DNA of 64,000 bases from JBEEJL01 sp043744215 (GTDB taxonomy: Bacteria > Pseudomonadota > Gammaproteobacteria > Burkholderiales > JBEEJL01). Location: the NCBI GenBank assembly GCA_043744215.1, contig JAYTVC010000045.1:1-64000 (forward strand), written 5' to 3'. This document shows, one piece after another, positions 25,767 to 35,434 of the stretch. The notes below the pieces were generated by a model. It was not told the origin of the DNA. It saw only the letters and a program-made list of their open reading frames with translations, and did no database searches. Numbering within the stretch: the stretch's first letter is position 1; each line of letters opens with the position of its first letter. The position numbers and the translations under genes were made by a program.

Positions 25767-27599
25767 TCAGGCAGCGGCCAGTGCAGAATCCGCCGAGATA
25801 TTTTTTGATTCTTCTTCTTGTTGCAGCGCCCACATTTGGGCATAACTGCCGTTTTTTTCCAGCAGCGCGTGATGATTGCCCCGTTCGATGATGCGGCCCT
25901 GTTCCAACACCAGAATCTCGTCGGCATCCACAATGGTGGAAAGCCGGTGCGCGATAACCAACGTGGTGCGGTTCGCGGCAATGTCGCGCAGTTCGGCCTG
26001 AATGGTTTTTTCCGTGCGCGAATCCAGCGCCGAAGTGGCTTCATCAAATATAAGTATGCGCGGATTTTTCAGCAGCGTGCGTGCAATGGCTACGCGCTGT
26101 TTTTCGCCGCCGGAAAGTTTGAGGCCGCGCTCCCCGACCATGGCATCGTATTTGTCCGGTAATGATTCGACAAAATCGTGGATGTGCGCCGACTTCGCCG
26201 CGCTGATCACTTCATCCCGCGTCGCGTTCGGATTGCCGTAAGCGATGTTGTAATAAATCGTATCGTTGAACAGCACCGTATCCTGCGGCACGATGCCAAA
26301 AGTGGCGCGCAGGGATAATTGTGTCACATCGCGGATATCCTGCCCGTCGATCAATATGCGGCCGCCATTCACATCGTAAAAACGAAACAGTAAACGCGAT
26401 AATGTAGATTTACCTGCGCCGCTGGAACCTACCACGGCCACCTTGTGCCCGGCGGGAATGTCAAAGCTCACATCAAACAAAATCTGCCGCTTGGGTTCGT
26501 AATTGAAATCCACCTGCTCAAAGCGCACGGCGGCACCGCTGACTTGCAGGGCCGCTGCGCCAGGTTTGTCTTGAATCTCTTTGTTTTGATGCAGCAGCGT
26601 GAACATTTTTTCCATGTCCATGATCGATTGTTTAATCTCGCGATAAATCACGCCGAGAAAATTCAGCGGAATATAAAGCTGGATCAAAAATGCATTTACC
26701 AAAACCAGATCGCCCAGCGTCATCGTGCCTTTGACGACGCCATTGGCTGCGAGCATCATCAACGCGGTCACGCCGATGGCAATAATCATGCTCTGCCCCG
26801 CGTTTAAGCCGGCGAGGGACGTTTGGCTGCGCACTGAGGCATTTTCCCATTTTTGCAAATTCTCGTCGTAACGGCGCGCTTCGAATTCTTCGTTGCCAAA
26901 ATATTTCACGGTTTCGTAATTGATCAGCGAATCGATGGCGCGGGTGTTGGCCTTGGAATCCATTTCGTTCATGGTGCGACGGAATTTGGTGCGCCATTCT
27001 GTCACCGATATGGTGAGACCAATGTAGCCAATCAACGTACCGACGGTGACGACGGTAAACCAGATGTCGTATTTCGCCAGCAGAATGCCGGCAACGAGCG
27101 CGATTTCAATCAGCGTAGGCACGATGCTGAACAATGTAAAGCGCATCAGGGTTTCAATGGCGCGGGTGCCGCGCTCGATGTCGCGCGACACGCCGCCCGT
27201 CTGGCGCTCGAGATGAAAGCGCAGCGACAAACCGTGCAGATGCCGGAACACTTGAAGTGCAATGCGGCGAATCGCGTGCTGCGTGACCTTGGCGAACACC
27301 ACGTCACGCAGCTCACCGAATAAAGTGGTCGCAAGGCGCAAAGCGCCGTAACCGAGCAGCAATACAATCGGCAGCGCGAGCAATGCCTTTTCCTGACCCA
27401 GGGCATCGACGATGGATTTCATCACCAGCGGCACGGCAACGTTGGCGAGTTTGGCCATGACTAAAAAAGTCAGCGCCAACAGCACGCGAGCGCGGTGTTC
27501 CCACAAATAAGGCAACAGGGTTTTGACGGTGGACCAATCGCCTTTTACTGGCGGCGATGAGGGGAAGGGAGAAGAAGTTTCGTGAGAGCGTCTGCGCAT
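25767..27599 (-). CDS. ABC exporter of the Atm1/HMT1 (ABCB7-like) family
   Basis: A 610-residue half-transporter that should work as a homodimer. Residues about 30-330 form a six-helix exporter domain. The ATPase has Walker A GSSGAGKST (about 395), signature LSGGEKQRVAIA and Walker B ILIFDEATSALD. The TNVAVPLVMKSIVD-like opening and the DKYDAMVGERGLKLSGGEKQ block resemble mitochondrial Atm1 and the bacterial NaAtm1 exporters, which export glutathione-linked compounds. Substrate specificity is inferred from the family. It is transcribed in the same direction as, and 56 bases after, the diguanylate cyclase gene. Confidence 0.88.
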   Translation of the reverse strand: MRRRSHETSSPFPSSPPVKGDWSTVKTLLPYLWEHRARVLLALTFLVMAKLANVAVPLVMKSIVDALGQEKALLALPIVLLLGYGALRLATTLFGELRDVVFAKVTQHAIRRIALQVFRHLHGLSLRFHLERQTGGVSRDIERGTRAIETLMRFTLFSIVPTLIEIALVAGILLAKYDIWFTVVTVGTLIGYIGLTISVTEWRTKFRRTMNEMDSKANTRAIDSLINYETVKYFGNEEFEARRYDENLQKWENASVRSQTSLAGLNAGQSMIIAIGVTALMMLAANGVVKGTMTLGDLVLVNAFLIQLYIPLNFLGVIYREIKQSIMDMEKMFTLLHQNKEIQDKPGAAALQVSGAAVRFEQVDFNYEPKRQILFDVSFDIPAGHKVAVVGSSGAGKSTLSRLLFRFYDVNGGRILIDGQDIRDVTQLSLRATFGIVPQDTVLFNDTIYYNIAYGNPNATRDEVISAAKSAHIHDFVESLPDKYDAMVGERGLKLSGGEKQRVAIARTLLKNPRILIFDEATSALDSRTEKTIQAELRDIAANRTTLVIAHRLSTIVDADEILVLEQGRIIERGNHHALLEKNGSYAQMWALQQEEESKNISADSALAAA

Positions 27600-27628
27600 A
27601 ATGTCATTCTACGCGCAAACGAGAGAAT

Positions 27629-27660
27629 GCTAAATTATTGAATAAAATCAGATAGTTACG
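27629..27660 (-). promoter_or_regulatory. IHF-like site (one mismatch) beginning at the diguanylate cyclase stop codon
   Basis: Reads AATCAGATAGTTA on the + strand: the C at one consensus position is changed, but the flank (TAAATTATTGAATAA) is typical of the family. The element starts with the TAA stop of the upstream gene and fills most of the 56-base spacer to the ABC exporter. Confidence 0.35.
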
Positions 27661-30526
27661 ACTCACCCCGCACCCAGCGATTACGGCCTTCGCGCTTGGC
27701 CTGATACAGCGCCCTGTCCGCCAGCGAGACAAGTTCTGACATGCTGCTATCGTCACGCAGCACCAGCGTGCCCACGCCAGCACTGGTGGTGATGACTTTA
27801 CCGACGGCTGCGTGATCATGGGGAATTTGCATCGCTTCGATGCTGGCGCGCAGGCGTTCGGCAACGGCCTCCGCACCCTTCGCATCAGTCTCAGGCAGAA
27901 TCACGGCGAATTCTTCGCCGCCGTAGCGCGCCACCGCATCACCCGCTTCACGCAAAGTATGGTCGAGTGCCTGGGCAACGAGCTTCAGGATTTCGTCGCC
28001 TTGTTGATGACCGTAGTTATCGTTGTAAAATTTGAATGAATCGATGTCGAGCAGAATCAATGACAGCGGCAGCCTGGTGCGTTTGGCCCGGCGGAATTCG
28101 CGCACCAGCAATTCGTCAAATGCGCGGCGGTTGGCCACGTTGGTAAGGGCGTCGGTCAGCGACACCCGCTCAAGTTCTTTGTTCAGGCGTTTGAGTTCGA
28201 GGTTTACCGTCTCTGCTTCGAGCGTGCGTTCGCGCACCCGTTGCTCGAGCGACACATTATCAGCCAGCAGCTTTTCATTGCGTTTGCGCGAAGAGGCGAG
28301 TGAGAGCGGCCCTATGCCTAAGGCGGCAACCAATTTTCCCCAACCGAATTCGCGCCAAGGCTCACGCACGGTTAATGTCAGCAGCCGTTGCACCGGCCCC
28401 CAACCGACAAGTGGCGAATAGGATTGCGCTTCAAACGTATATTTGCCTATAGGCAGCGAGTTGTATTGCACGCGCGAAATCGGCGCCGGGGCTGACCATT
28501 GCGGATCAAAACCGAGTAGGCGCACGCGCACACGCACGTCCTCTTCATCAAGAAACCATCCGCTGTATAGCGACGCTTCCATCGTCCACTTGCCGTAATC
28601 GACGGTCACATGCTGATCTTTTTGCTCAGTCCTGGCATGAGTCCACTCGAGCTTACGCAGGCGCACTGTAGGCAAGGTGCTGTATTTTTCAAACTCGCGC
28701 AGATCGACAATGGACAAGCCCGAATTCAATCCGCACAACATCAGGCCAGGGGCTGACATCGCCAAGCTGCGGCTGGTGGTAAATTCCCACCCTGCCAAGC
28801 CCATCCACGAGGTGATTTCACGTTTCAGCGCGCCGGTTTCCATATCGTAAGAACGCAAGCCGCCGCCGCTGCCCACATATAAAGTTGTGTCGGGGCCAAA
28901 TTTGGCAGACCAGCCGGCCAGCGAGTCAGTGGATTCTGCCAGCAGTTTGAACTCGCCCGCGACATTTTCAGCGCTGGCTTCACGCAGAAATATTTTTGCG
29001 TCGTGCAGCACAGCCATGCGCCCGTCGGCATGTTGTGCGATGGCGTACACATTGGCGCTGGGCGTCATGCCCGCCTCGAGCACGCGGGTAAACCCCGACG
29101 GCGTTTCGCGCCACAGGCCGTTGCCCAATGTGCCTACCCACAATACGTGTTTGTCGTCTTCGCAAATACTGTAAACGTAACCCAGCGGCTCGCCATGGTC
29201 GCTCATTACCTCTACCGCATCGCCGGCGATTGTGCGCGCCAGACCTCGCAAGGTGCCGATCCACACACTGTTGCCGCGCTCATGCAATACGCGCGCAGGC
29301 GCAGACAAAACGGAATGGTCCGTGCCGATGCGCCGCGGCTCGTTATCACCAATGAAGGTGTATAGACCTTGCTGCGTCGCGGCCCACAATTGGCCGCTAG
29401 CCGTTTCGAGCAGATCCCACACCTTGAAATTTTCCAGCCCGGCGATAGGCAGTTGGCGGGCAGGTTTGTGCAAATTGAACCGCGCTGCGCCGCGCTCACC
29501 ACCAACCAAAAATTTGCCCTCTGCTAATTCACGTATACAGAATATGGCACCTAGCGAAGGCAGGCGCGGGCGCTTGATGGCATGCCGAAGCACGCTGATC
29601 TTGAGCACGCCATGGGTGTCGCTCGCCGCCCAGATGTTGCCGTGATTATCGGCCGACAAGGCGTTGATGATCGTGTCAGGCATGATCACGTCGTGAATGC
29701 GCCATTCGCCTGCTTCTGCACTGAAACGCATAAAGCTGCTGCCAATGCCCGCCCATAACAGATTGTCAGCCCACAATAATGAGTTGACCGAGCCTTTGGA
29801 TTTTTCGGGAATAAACCGGCGCACCGCCGTGCCGTCGGCACGGATCTGCGCAATGCCCCGCTCGCCGCCGACCAGCAAAGTATCGTCAGGGCCGGGCGCC
29901 ATAACCTGCACCGGGCCGGTGGTCGTCCAATCCCAGTTGTCTGGCGAGCGCCAGCGTTCGTTCTCGCGGTAGAGCAAACCGAATTGGGAGCCCGCCACCC
30001 ACAAGCGACCTGCCCTATCAAACACCAAACCCGTCACCAGCGCATTGGCCAAACGGAAATCATCGGCTCGTAGCAAACGCACGCCATCCGCATCGCACGA
30101 CAACAACCCGCGCGCTGTACCGATCCAGACCTGGCCTTTGGGGCTTACGGCAATTTGTTCAGCCAGGCCGTAGCTCCAATCCGCCACCAGTGGATGTATG
30201 CGTCCGTCGGGCTCGATGATATCGACACCCGCGTCGGAGCCGACCCATACGCGGCCGTCGGGTGTGACCGACAGCGTGCGCAAGCCTTGTGTGGTGAGCC
30301 CGTCTTTGCGCGAATAGGTATGTACCGCAGAACCATCGTAACTGGCGAGGCCGCCGGGTGTGGCAAACCAGAAAATGCCTTGGCTGTCTTGCACCATGTC
30401 ATGCACCTGGCCGCTGGGCAAACCTTGGCTGCGGCCAATTCTGCGCAAAGGCAGGCGTGCCGTTTGCAGGCCGCTGAATGCGGCCTGCTCTGCATCAACA
30501 CTGGTGGTAGTGGGGTTGGAATTCAT
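27656..30526 (-). CDS. two-component-regulator-propeller diguanylate cyclase
   Basis: A 956-residue protein. Residues about 20-610 carry repeated propeller blades (DSQGIFWFATPGGLASYDG and similar, Reg_prop). A Y_Y_Y domain follows (about 640-740), then a short hydrophobic stretch (about 755-775), a coiled coil and a GGDEF domain (about 800-950) with an intact GGEEF. The position of the inhibitory RxxD site reads EAGD, so product inhibition may be absent. It should make cyclic di-GMP in response to an unknown signal. No signal peptide is present at the start: a TAG directly precedes the ATG, so the frame cannot be extended. Relatives normally export the propeller to the periplasm. Confidence 0.88.
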   Translation of the reverse strand: MNSNPTTTSVDAEQAAFSGLQTARLPLRRIGRSQGLPSGQVHDMVQDSQGIFWFATPGGLASYDGSAVHTYSRKDGLTTQGLRTLSVTPDGRVWVGSDAGVDIIEPDGRIHPLVADWSYGLAEQIAVSPKGQVWIGTARGLLSCDADGVRLLRADDFRLANALVTGLVFDRAGRLWVAGSQFGLLYRENERWRSPDNWDWTTTGPVQVMAPGPDDTLLVGGERGIAQIRADGTAVRRFIPEKSKGSVNSLLWADNLLWAGIGSSFMRFSAEAGEWRIHDVIMPDTIINALSADNHGNIWAASDTHGVLKISVLRHAIKRPRLPSLGAIFCIRELAEGKFLVGGERGAARFNLHKPARQLPIAGLENFKVWDLLETASGQLWAATQQGLYTFIGDNEPRRIGTDHSVLSAPARVLHERGNSVWIGTLRGLARTIAGDAVEVMSDHGEPLGYVYSICEDDKHVLWVGTLGNGLWRETPSGFTRVLEAGMTPSANVYAIAQHADGRMAVLHDAKIFLREASAENVAGEFKLLAESTDSLAGWSAKFGPDTTLYVGSGGGLRSYDMETGALKREITSWMGLAGWEFTTSRSLAMSAPGLMLCGLNSGLSIVDLREFEKYSTLPTVRLRKLEWTHARTEQKDQHVTVDYGKWTMEASLYSGWFLDEEDVRVRVRLLGFDPQWSAPAPISRVQYNSLPIGKYTFEAQSYSPLVGWGPVQRLLTLTVREPWREFGWGKLVAALGIGPLSLASSRKRNEKLLADNVSLEQRVRERTLEAETVNLELKRLNKELERVSLTDALTNVANRRAFDELLVREFRRAKRTRLPLSLILLDIDSFKFYNDNYGHQQGDEILKLVAQALDHTLREAGDAVARYGGEEFAVILPETDAKGAEAVAERLRASIEAMQIPHDHAAVGKVITTSAGVGTLVLRDDSSMSELVSLADRALYQAKREGRNRWVRGES

Positions 30527-30557
30527 CTATCGCGCTTCTCTGACAGGAAAAATTCAA

Positions 30558-30573
30558 TATGCTTATCAGCATA
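30558..30573. promoter_or_regulatory. palindrome upstream of diguanylate cyclase
   Basis: TATGCT-TATC-AGCATA is a 6-bp inverted repeat centred about 40 bases upstream of the diguanylate cyclase start, a position suited to an operator or leader hairpin. No known factor is recognised. Confidence 0.35.
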
Positions 30574-30615
30574 CTAGCGCGATAGACGTGATAGCGCCAG
30601 CACGGGTGCTAGTAG

Positions 30616-31188
30616 CTAGTGGCTGCCGAGCAAATCCTTTTTCAAGCTTTCCTGCACCGGGCTGTCGCCGAGCCAGATTTTCAACAGCGCCTTGTTGAAA
30701 TCTTCGCCGGGAATCGTCCCCTTGGTCTGGCCGTTGAGTTGCACGCGGGTGCCAGTGCCAGGAATGTAATCGAGGCTCACCAGATTGCCAGGCGATGCTT
30801 TGCCGACACTGGTCATAATGTTGTCAAAATCTTTCAGCCGCGCATCCAAAGTGGCTAGATCGGCGGGCGAATTATTCGCCTTGAGGCCATCGTTCAGCGC
30901 GCCTAACAATTGTTCGGATGACAACTCGCGCTTGATATGTAAAGCCATGCGCTTGGGGCCGGCATCATTTAGCACCGCTTCGGCGCTAGATTTTTTTTCA
31001 CTTGTATAAAGCGCCGCTACATACACTTTGAACAGCAGGCGTTTGCGCAGGCCGGCGCCGTTGAGCACTAGTTCGCTCTCTCCTACTTTGGCTTTTTCGG
31101 CCACATTCACGTCGGCCACTTCAAACGCTTGTGCGCTGCCAAAACCGAACGTGGACAACAACAGCAATAACGACATCAGTTTTTTCAT
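30616..31188 (-). CDS. chalcone-isomerase-like periplasmic protein
   Basis: A 190-residue secreted protein. A signal peptide ends at SAQAFE (about 22). The mature part matches the bacterial chalcone isomerase-like family (Chalcone_3), with the typical opening LNGAGLRKRLLFKVYVAALY (about 43-62) and ending GTIPGEDFNKALLKIWLGDSPV. Bacterial members are periplasmic and are not known to make flavonoids; the fold resembles fatty-acid-binding proteins. It lies between the thiolase and the diguanylate cyclase genes in the same orientation, 27 bases after the thiolase stop, so it may belong to the fatty-acid unit. Confidence 0.85.
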   Translation of the reverse strand: MKKLMSLLLLLSTFGFGSAQAFEVADVNVAEKAKVGESELVLNGAGLRKRLLFKVYVAALYTSEKKSSAEAVLNDAGPKRMALHIKRELSSEQLLGALNDGLKANNSPADLATLDARLKDFDNIMTSVGKASPGNLVSLDYIPGTGTRVQLNGQTKGTIPGEDFNKALLKIWLGDSPVQESLKKDLLGSH

Positions 31189-31215
31189 TTCCCCTCCGAA
31201 AATTTAATTACTCCA

Positions 31216-32418
31216 TTACATCGCCTCAAAAATACCCGCTGCACCCATGCCTGTTCCGATACACATGGTCACCATGCCGTACTTCTGTTTGCTGCGCTTT
31301 AAACCGTGCACCACTGTTGCGGCGCGCACCGCGCCCGTCGCACCAAGCGGATGACCCAGAGCGATCGCGCCGCCCAAGGGGTTAATCACGGCAGGATTCA
31401 TGTCCAACTCCTGCATCACCGCCAATGATTGCGCGGCGAAGGCTTCGTTCAATTCGATCCAACCCATGTCGGCTAATTTTAATCCCGTTTGCGCCAGCAC
31501 TTTGGGAATTGCCGCGGCGGGCCCGATGCCCATGATTTCCGGTGGCACACCAGCCACCGAGAAGCCGACAAATTTTGCCAAGGGAATCAAACCATATTGC
31601 TTCAACGCTTTTTCGCTCACCAGGATGACCGCACCGGCACCGTCGGAGGTTTGCGAACTGTTGCCGGCGGTGACACTGCCCTTGGTCGCGAACACAGGCC
31701 GCAGTTTTGCCAAACCTTCAATGCTCGATTCAGGCCGCGGGCCTTCGTCTTTATCGGCCATGCGTTTTTTATGCACGATTTGACCGCTGGCCAAATCGGG
31801 CAAGGCCTCGTCAATTTCGTAAGGGAGAATTTCATCCTTGAACGCGCCTGATGTTGTCGCGGCCACGGCCTTTTTGTGGCTGGCCAGCGCAAATTCATCC
31901 TGCGCCTCGCGCGACACTTTCCATTTCTCGGCGACTTTTTCCGCCGTGAGGCCCATGCCATAAGCGATGCCGTAATCTTCTTCTTTCGCAAACACCGAAT
32001 GGTTAATCGCCATCTTGTGTCCGCCCATGGGAATCAGGCTCATGGTCTCGGTGCCCGCGGCAATCATCACGTCTTCCGCGCCGGTGCGAATGCGATCCGC
32101 GGCCATGGCAATCGCCGTTAATCCCGATGCGCAAAAACGATTCACCGTCACGCCGGGAATCGTATTGGGCAGCCCGGCCAGCAACACGCCTATGCGTGCC
32201 ACATTCATGCCCTGCTCGGCTTCGGGAATGGCGCACCCGACAATCACGTCGCCGATGGATTTCGGATCCAGGCTTGGCACTTTTGCCAGCGCACCGCGCA
32301 GCACGAACGCCAGCAAATCGTCAGGGCGTGTGTTGCGGAACATGCCGCGCGGCGCTTTGCCAACGGGTGTGCGCACCGCGGCAACAATGTAGGCGTCTTG
32401 CATTTGTTTGCTCATCAT
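31216..32418 (-). CDS. fadA: acetyl-CoA acyltransferase (thiolase), FadA type
   Basis: A 400-residue thiolase. The acylated Cys is in NRFCASGLTA (about 92), the HPLGATGA motif carries the His (about 356) and CIGTGMGAAG the second Cys (about 386). It cleaves 3-ketoacyl-CoA to acetyl-CoA and a shortened acyl-CoA, the last step of beta-oxidation. GGAG precedes two adjacent ATGs. It follows the HAD/enoyl-CoA hydratase gene, its usual partner, with a ~95-base spacer that holds short repeats. Annotation as the beta-oxidation enzyme rather than a biosynthetic acetoacetyl-CoA thiolase rests on that partner. Confidence 0.9.
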   Translation of the reverse strand: MMSKQMQDAYIVAAVRTPVGKAPRGMFRNTRPDDLLAFVLRGALAKVPSLDPKSIGDVIVGCAIPEAEQGMNVARIGVLLAGLPNTIPGVTVNRFCASGLTAIAMAADRIRTGAEDVMIAAGTETMSLIPMGGHKMAINHSVFAKEEDYGIAYGMGLTAEKVAEKWKVSREAQDEFALASHKKAVAATTSGAFKDEILPYEIDEALPDLASGQIVHKKRMADKDEGPRPESSIEGLAKLRPVFATKGSVTAGNSSQTSDGAGAVILVSEKALKQYGLIPLAKFVGFSVAGVPPEIMGIGPAAAIPKVLAQTGLKLADMGWIELNEAFAAQSLAVMQELDMNPAVINPLGGAIALGHPLGATGAVRAATVVHGLKRSKQKYGMVTMCIGTGMGAAGIFEAM

Positions 32419-32439
32419 GATTCTCCAGTAAGTTCAGGA

Positions 32440-32473
32440 TCGAGTATTGAGAATTGAGGACCGAGGATTGAGT
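32440..32473. repeat. short degenerate ATTGAG repeats between fadN-like and fadA genes
   Basis: The units GAGTATTGAG, AATTGAGGACC and GAGGATTGAG form three imperfect tandem copies of a GAxxATTGAG unit in the spacer. No function is evident. Confidence 0.6.
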
Positions 32474-32513
32474 TAACCCAAACCCTTTACGCCTCACGCG
32501 TAACGCTTCAGCC

Positions 32514-34892
32514 TCAATTTCTCAAAGGCTTGCCCGACTCCAGCATCGCGCCAATACGCGCCTGCGTCTTCGGGTTTTTGCCCAGCTCTATAAAATATTG
32601 TCGTTCCATATCGAGCAGCCATTTTTCGTTCACCGTGCTGCCGCCTTCGACTTCGCCGCCACACATCGTCTCGGCGATATGGCAGGAAATCAAAAAGTCG
32701 TGGTCGGAAATAAAGCTGCCATCGCGCATATTGACCAACATCATCTTGATGGTACCGAGCCCCGTTTTGCCGACAACGCGAATCTCGTTCGCAGGCAATG
32801 GCGGACGATAACCGCTCTCTGCCAATGCGCGCGCCTGTTGTTTGGCGATGTACAGCAGTTCATTGGCGTTCATGACAATCACATCGCTGTCGCGCAGGAA
32901 GCCCATGTCGCGCGCCATCTCGGCGCTTTTAGATACTTCTCCCATGGCGAGATTTTTGAAATAGGCCGAAAGGAAAGGCAGAATTTCGCCGCCCTTGGAT
33001 TCTTTCGCCGCGCGCATGGCCATTTCTTTGCAACCGCCACCTGCGGGCAACAGGCCGACGCCGACTTCGACGAGGCCCATATAGGTTTCCATCGTCGCCA
33101 CCGCACGGTCACAATGCATGGGGAATTCGCATCCCCCGCCGAGAGCCATGCCATCGACTGCCGCCACGGTCGGTATCAGCGAGTAACGCAAACGCTGGCT
33201 GGTCTGTTGAAATTTTTCAACGACTTTTTCGATCACTTCAAAACCTGCGCCGGCCATCAACGCATCTACCGCTTTAGACAAATCCGCGCCCACGCTGAAC
33301 GGCGGTTCCGGTTGCCAGATGACTAACGCGCTATAATTTTTCTCTGCTAAATCAATGGCTTGCAAAAGGCCGTCTAGCACGTCTTCACTCACCGCGTGCA
33401 TCTTGCTTTTGAAACTCACAATCGCAATATCGTCGCCCGTGTGCCACATGCGCACGCCGTCGTTCTCAAAAATCGTGGTACCGGGATTCGCTTGTTCGGT
33501 GAGAACCGTTTCAGGATACAACTGGCGTTGGTAAACGGCGAGCGACGAGCGCGGCTGATTATTTTTTGTCGCTGGCGAATACGAACCCGTTGGCGTATGC
33601 ACACCCGTGCGCCCCGCTTCCATCACCCAGGCGGGCAACGGCGTGTTGCTCATGGATTTGCCCGCAGCAATATCTTCAGCCACCCACTTCGCCACTTGCT
33701 CCCAACCCGCCGCTTGCCAGGTCTCGAACGGGCCAAGCTTGTAACTGAAGCCCCAACGAATCGCGAGGTCGAGATCGCGGGCGTTGTTGGCAATGCTTTC
33801 CAAATGTACTGAAGCGTAATGAAATAAATCGCGGAAGCACGACCACAAAAATTGCGCCTGCGGATTAGTGCTTTCGCGCAGCAATTTCAATTTCTCGCCA
33901 GGGTTTTTATTCTTAAGAATTTTTTTCACATCATCGGCGGCAGCGCCTGTTGATGGGCGATAATCCTGTTTCGCCACATCAAGCACCATGATGTCTTTGC
34001 CCACCTTGGTAAAAAATCCCGCTTTAGTTTTCGCACCCAGCGCGCCTTTGGCGATCAACGCGGAAAGGTACGTCGGCGCGGTGTAATATTTGTGCCACGG
34101 GTCATTGGGCAAGGTGTCCTGCATGGTTTTGATGACGTGCGCCATGGTATCCAAACCGACAACGTCGGCGGTGCGAAAGGTCGCGCTTTTTGGCCGGCCA
34201 ATCAGCGGGCCGGTGAGCGCATCCACTTCATCGAAACCCAAATTGAATTTGCCCGCGTGATGCATGGTGGCCAGCATGGAAAAAATGCCGACGCGGTTGG
34301 CAATAAAGTTGGGCGTGTCTTTGGCACGGATAACGCCCTTGCCTAAAGCTGTGGTCAAAAATGTTTCGAGATCGTCGAGAATATGCGCATCGGTGCTGGG
34401 TGTGGCAATCAACTCCACCAGTTTCATATAACGTGGCGGGTTGAAAAAATGAATGCCGCAAAAGCGTTTTTTGAAACTGTCGGGCATCACTTCGGATAAT
34501 TTGGTAATCGACAACCCGGAAGTATTCGACGCAAAAATGGCATGGTCGTTCAGGTGTGGTGCGACTTTCCGATAAAGATCATGCTTCCAATCCATCCGCT
34601 CGGAAATGGCTTCGATAATCAGATCGCACTCTTTCAGCAGCGGCAAATGCTGATCGTAATTGGCCGCCTGAATAAAAGTCGCGCGGGATTTTAATGACAG
34701 CGGAGCCGGATCAATTTTGGCCAGATTATCAATGGCTTTTTTAATCACGCCGTCCTTGTCGCCTTCTTTTGCTGGCAGGTCAAACAAAATCGCTTCCACA
34801 TTGGCATTCACCAAGTGTGCCGCAATCTGCGCGCCCATCACGCCGGCGCCTAGCACGGCCACCTTGCGCACGATAAAATTTTTATGTTCCAT
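32514..34892 (-). CDS. 3-hydroxyacyl-CoA dehydrogenase / enoyl-CoA hydratase (FadN type)
   Basis: A 792-residue bifunctional beta-oxidation enzyme. The NAD-binding dehydrogenase comes first (GAGVMGAQIA, about 15-24; catalytic region HFFNPPRYMKLVE, about 148). The enoyl-CoA hydratase domain lies toward the C-terminus, with VDGMALGGGCE (about 578) and the glutamate loop VGVGLLPAGGG. This order is opposite to E. coli FadB and matches Bacillus FadN-like proteins, common in betaproteobacteria. It hydrates enoyl-CoA and oxidises 3-hydroxyacyl-CoA. AAGGGAAT precedes the start. Flanking thiolase, thioesterase and acyl-CoA ligase genes make a fatty-acid degradation cluster. Confidence 0.92.
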   Translation of the reverse strand: MEHKNFIVRKVAVLGAGVMGAQIAAHLVNANVEAILFDLPAKEGDKDGVIKKAIDNLAKIDPAPLSLKSRATFIQAANYDQHLPLLKECDLIIEAISERMDWKHDLYRKVAPHLNDHAIFASNTSGLSITKLSEVMPDSFKKRFCGIHFFNPPRYMKLVELIATPSTDAHILDDLETFLTTALGKGVIRAKDTPNFIANRVGIFSMLATMHHAGKFNLGFDEVDALTGPLIGRPKSATFRTADVVGLDTMAHVIKTMQDTLPNDPWHKYYTAPTYLSALIAKGALGAKTKAGFFTKVGKDIMVLDVAKQDYRPSTGAAADDVKKILKNKNPGEKLKLLRESTNPQAQFLWSCFRDLFHYASVHLESIANNARDLDLAIRWGFSYKLGPFETWQAAGWEQVAKWVAEDIAAGKSMSNTPLPAWVMEAGRTGVHTPTGSYSPATKNNQPRSSLAVYQRQLYPETVLTEQANPGTTIFENDGVRMWHTGDDIAIVSFKSKMHAVSEDVLDGLLQAIDLAEKNYSALVIWQPEPPFSVGADLSKAVDALMAGAGFEVIEKVVEKFQQTSQRLRYSLIPTVAAVDGMALGGGCEFPMHCDRAVATMETYMGLVEVGVGLLPAGGGCKEMAMRAAKESKGGEILPFLSAYFKNLAMGEVSKSAEMARDMGFLRDSDVIVMNANELLYIAKQQARALAESGYRPPLPANEIRVVGKTGLGTIKMMLVNMRDGSFISDHDFLISCHIAETMCGGEVEGGSTVNEKWLLDMERQYFIELGKNPKTQARIGAMLESGKPLRN

Positions 34893-34921
34893 GATGATTC
34901 CCTTGAAAAAGTATGCTTTGC

Positions 34922-35323
34922 TTAGTCTGCGACCGGCACTTCACGAGGCTGCAACTTGTCATCCAATGCGACAAATGTGAGCGTCGCCTCGGTCACCTTT
35001 GCCACTTCAAGCAATTGTTTTTTCGAGCGCTGCGCATAGACTTCCACATTCACGCTGATGGACGTTCTGCCAACCTTGACGACTTCGGCATAAAAGCTCA
35101 CCAAGTCGCCGACAAAAATCGGATGTTTGAAGGTGAACGAATTTACCGCCACGGTCGCCACGCGGCCCCGCGCGCGCTGAATGGCGGGAATGCTGGCGGC
35201 GAGATCCACTTGAGACATCACCCAGCCCCCGAAAATATTACCCAGTACATTGGTGTCGGAGGGCATGGTGACCACGCGCAATGTGGGCTGTTTGTCCGGC
35301 AATTGTATGAGGGGTAAATTCAT
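34922..35323 (-). CDS. acyl-CoA thioesterase, YciA-like hotdog protein
   Basis: A 133-residue hotdog-fold thioesterase. The signature TMPSDTNVLGNIFGGWVMSQ (about 17-36) with the conserved Asp, and the VNSFTFKHPIFVGDLV strand, align with E. coli YciA over its whole length. It hydrolyses acyl-CoA to free acid and CoA in the cytoplasm. I choose the ATG at 35323 because the family begins here; an upstream frame of 28 codons reads hydrophobic AT-rich spacer. It lies between the acyl-CoA ligase and dehydrogenase/hydratase genes. Confidence 0.88.
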   Translation of the reverse strand: MNLPLIQLPDKQPTLRVVTMPSDTNVLGNIFGGWVMSQVDLAASIPAIQRARGRVATVAVNSFTFKHPIFVGDLVSFYAEVVKVGRTSISVNVEVYAQRSKKQLLEVAKVTEATLTFVALDDKLQPREVPVAD

Positions 35324-35434
35324 TGGAGGAATCACTAAAAATAATTGAATTAAATCAATCGTTAAGAATAGCAGAAATAGAACGGCTGTCCGAATGAAAA
35401 TCACCATGTTTCAAACATGACTGGCCAAACTTAC

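Noticed and set aside
35324..35407. N-terminal extension of the YciA-like thioesterase
   Set aside because: The extra 28 codons are hydrophobic, AT-rich, carry an IHF-like site and are absent from the family; the protein is complete from 35323.
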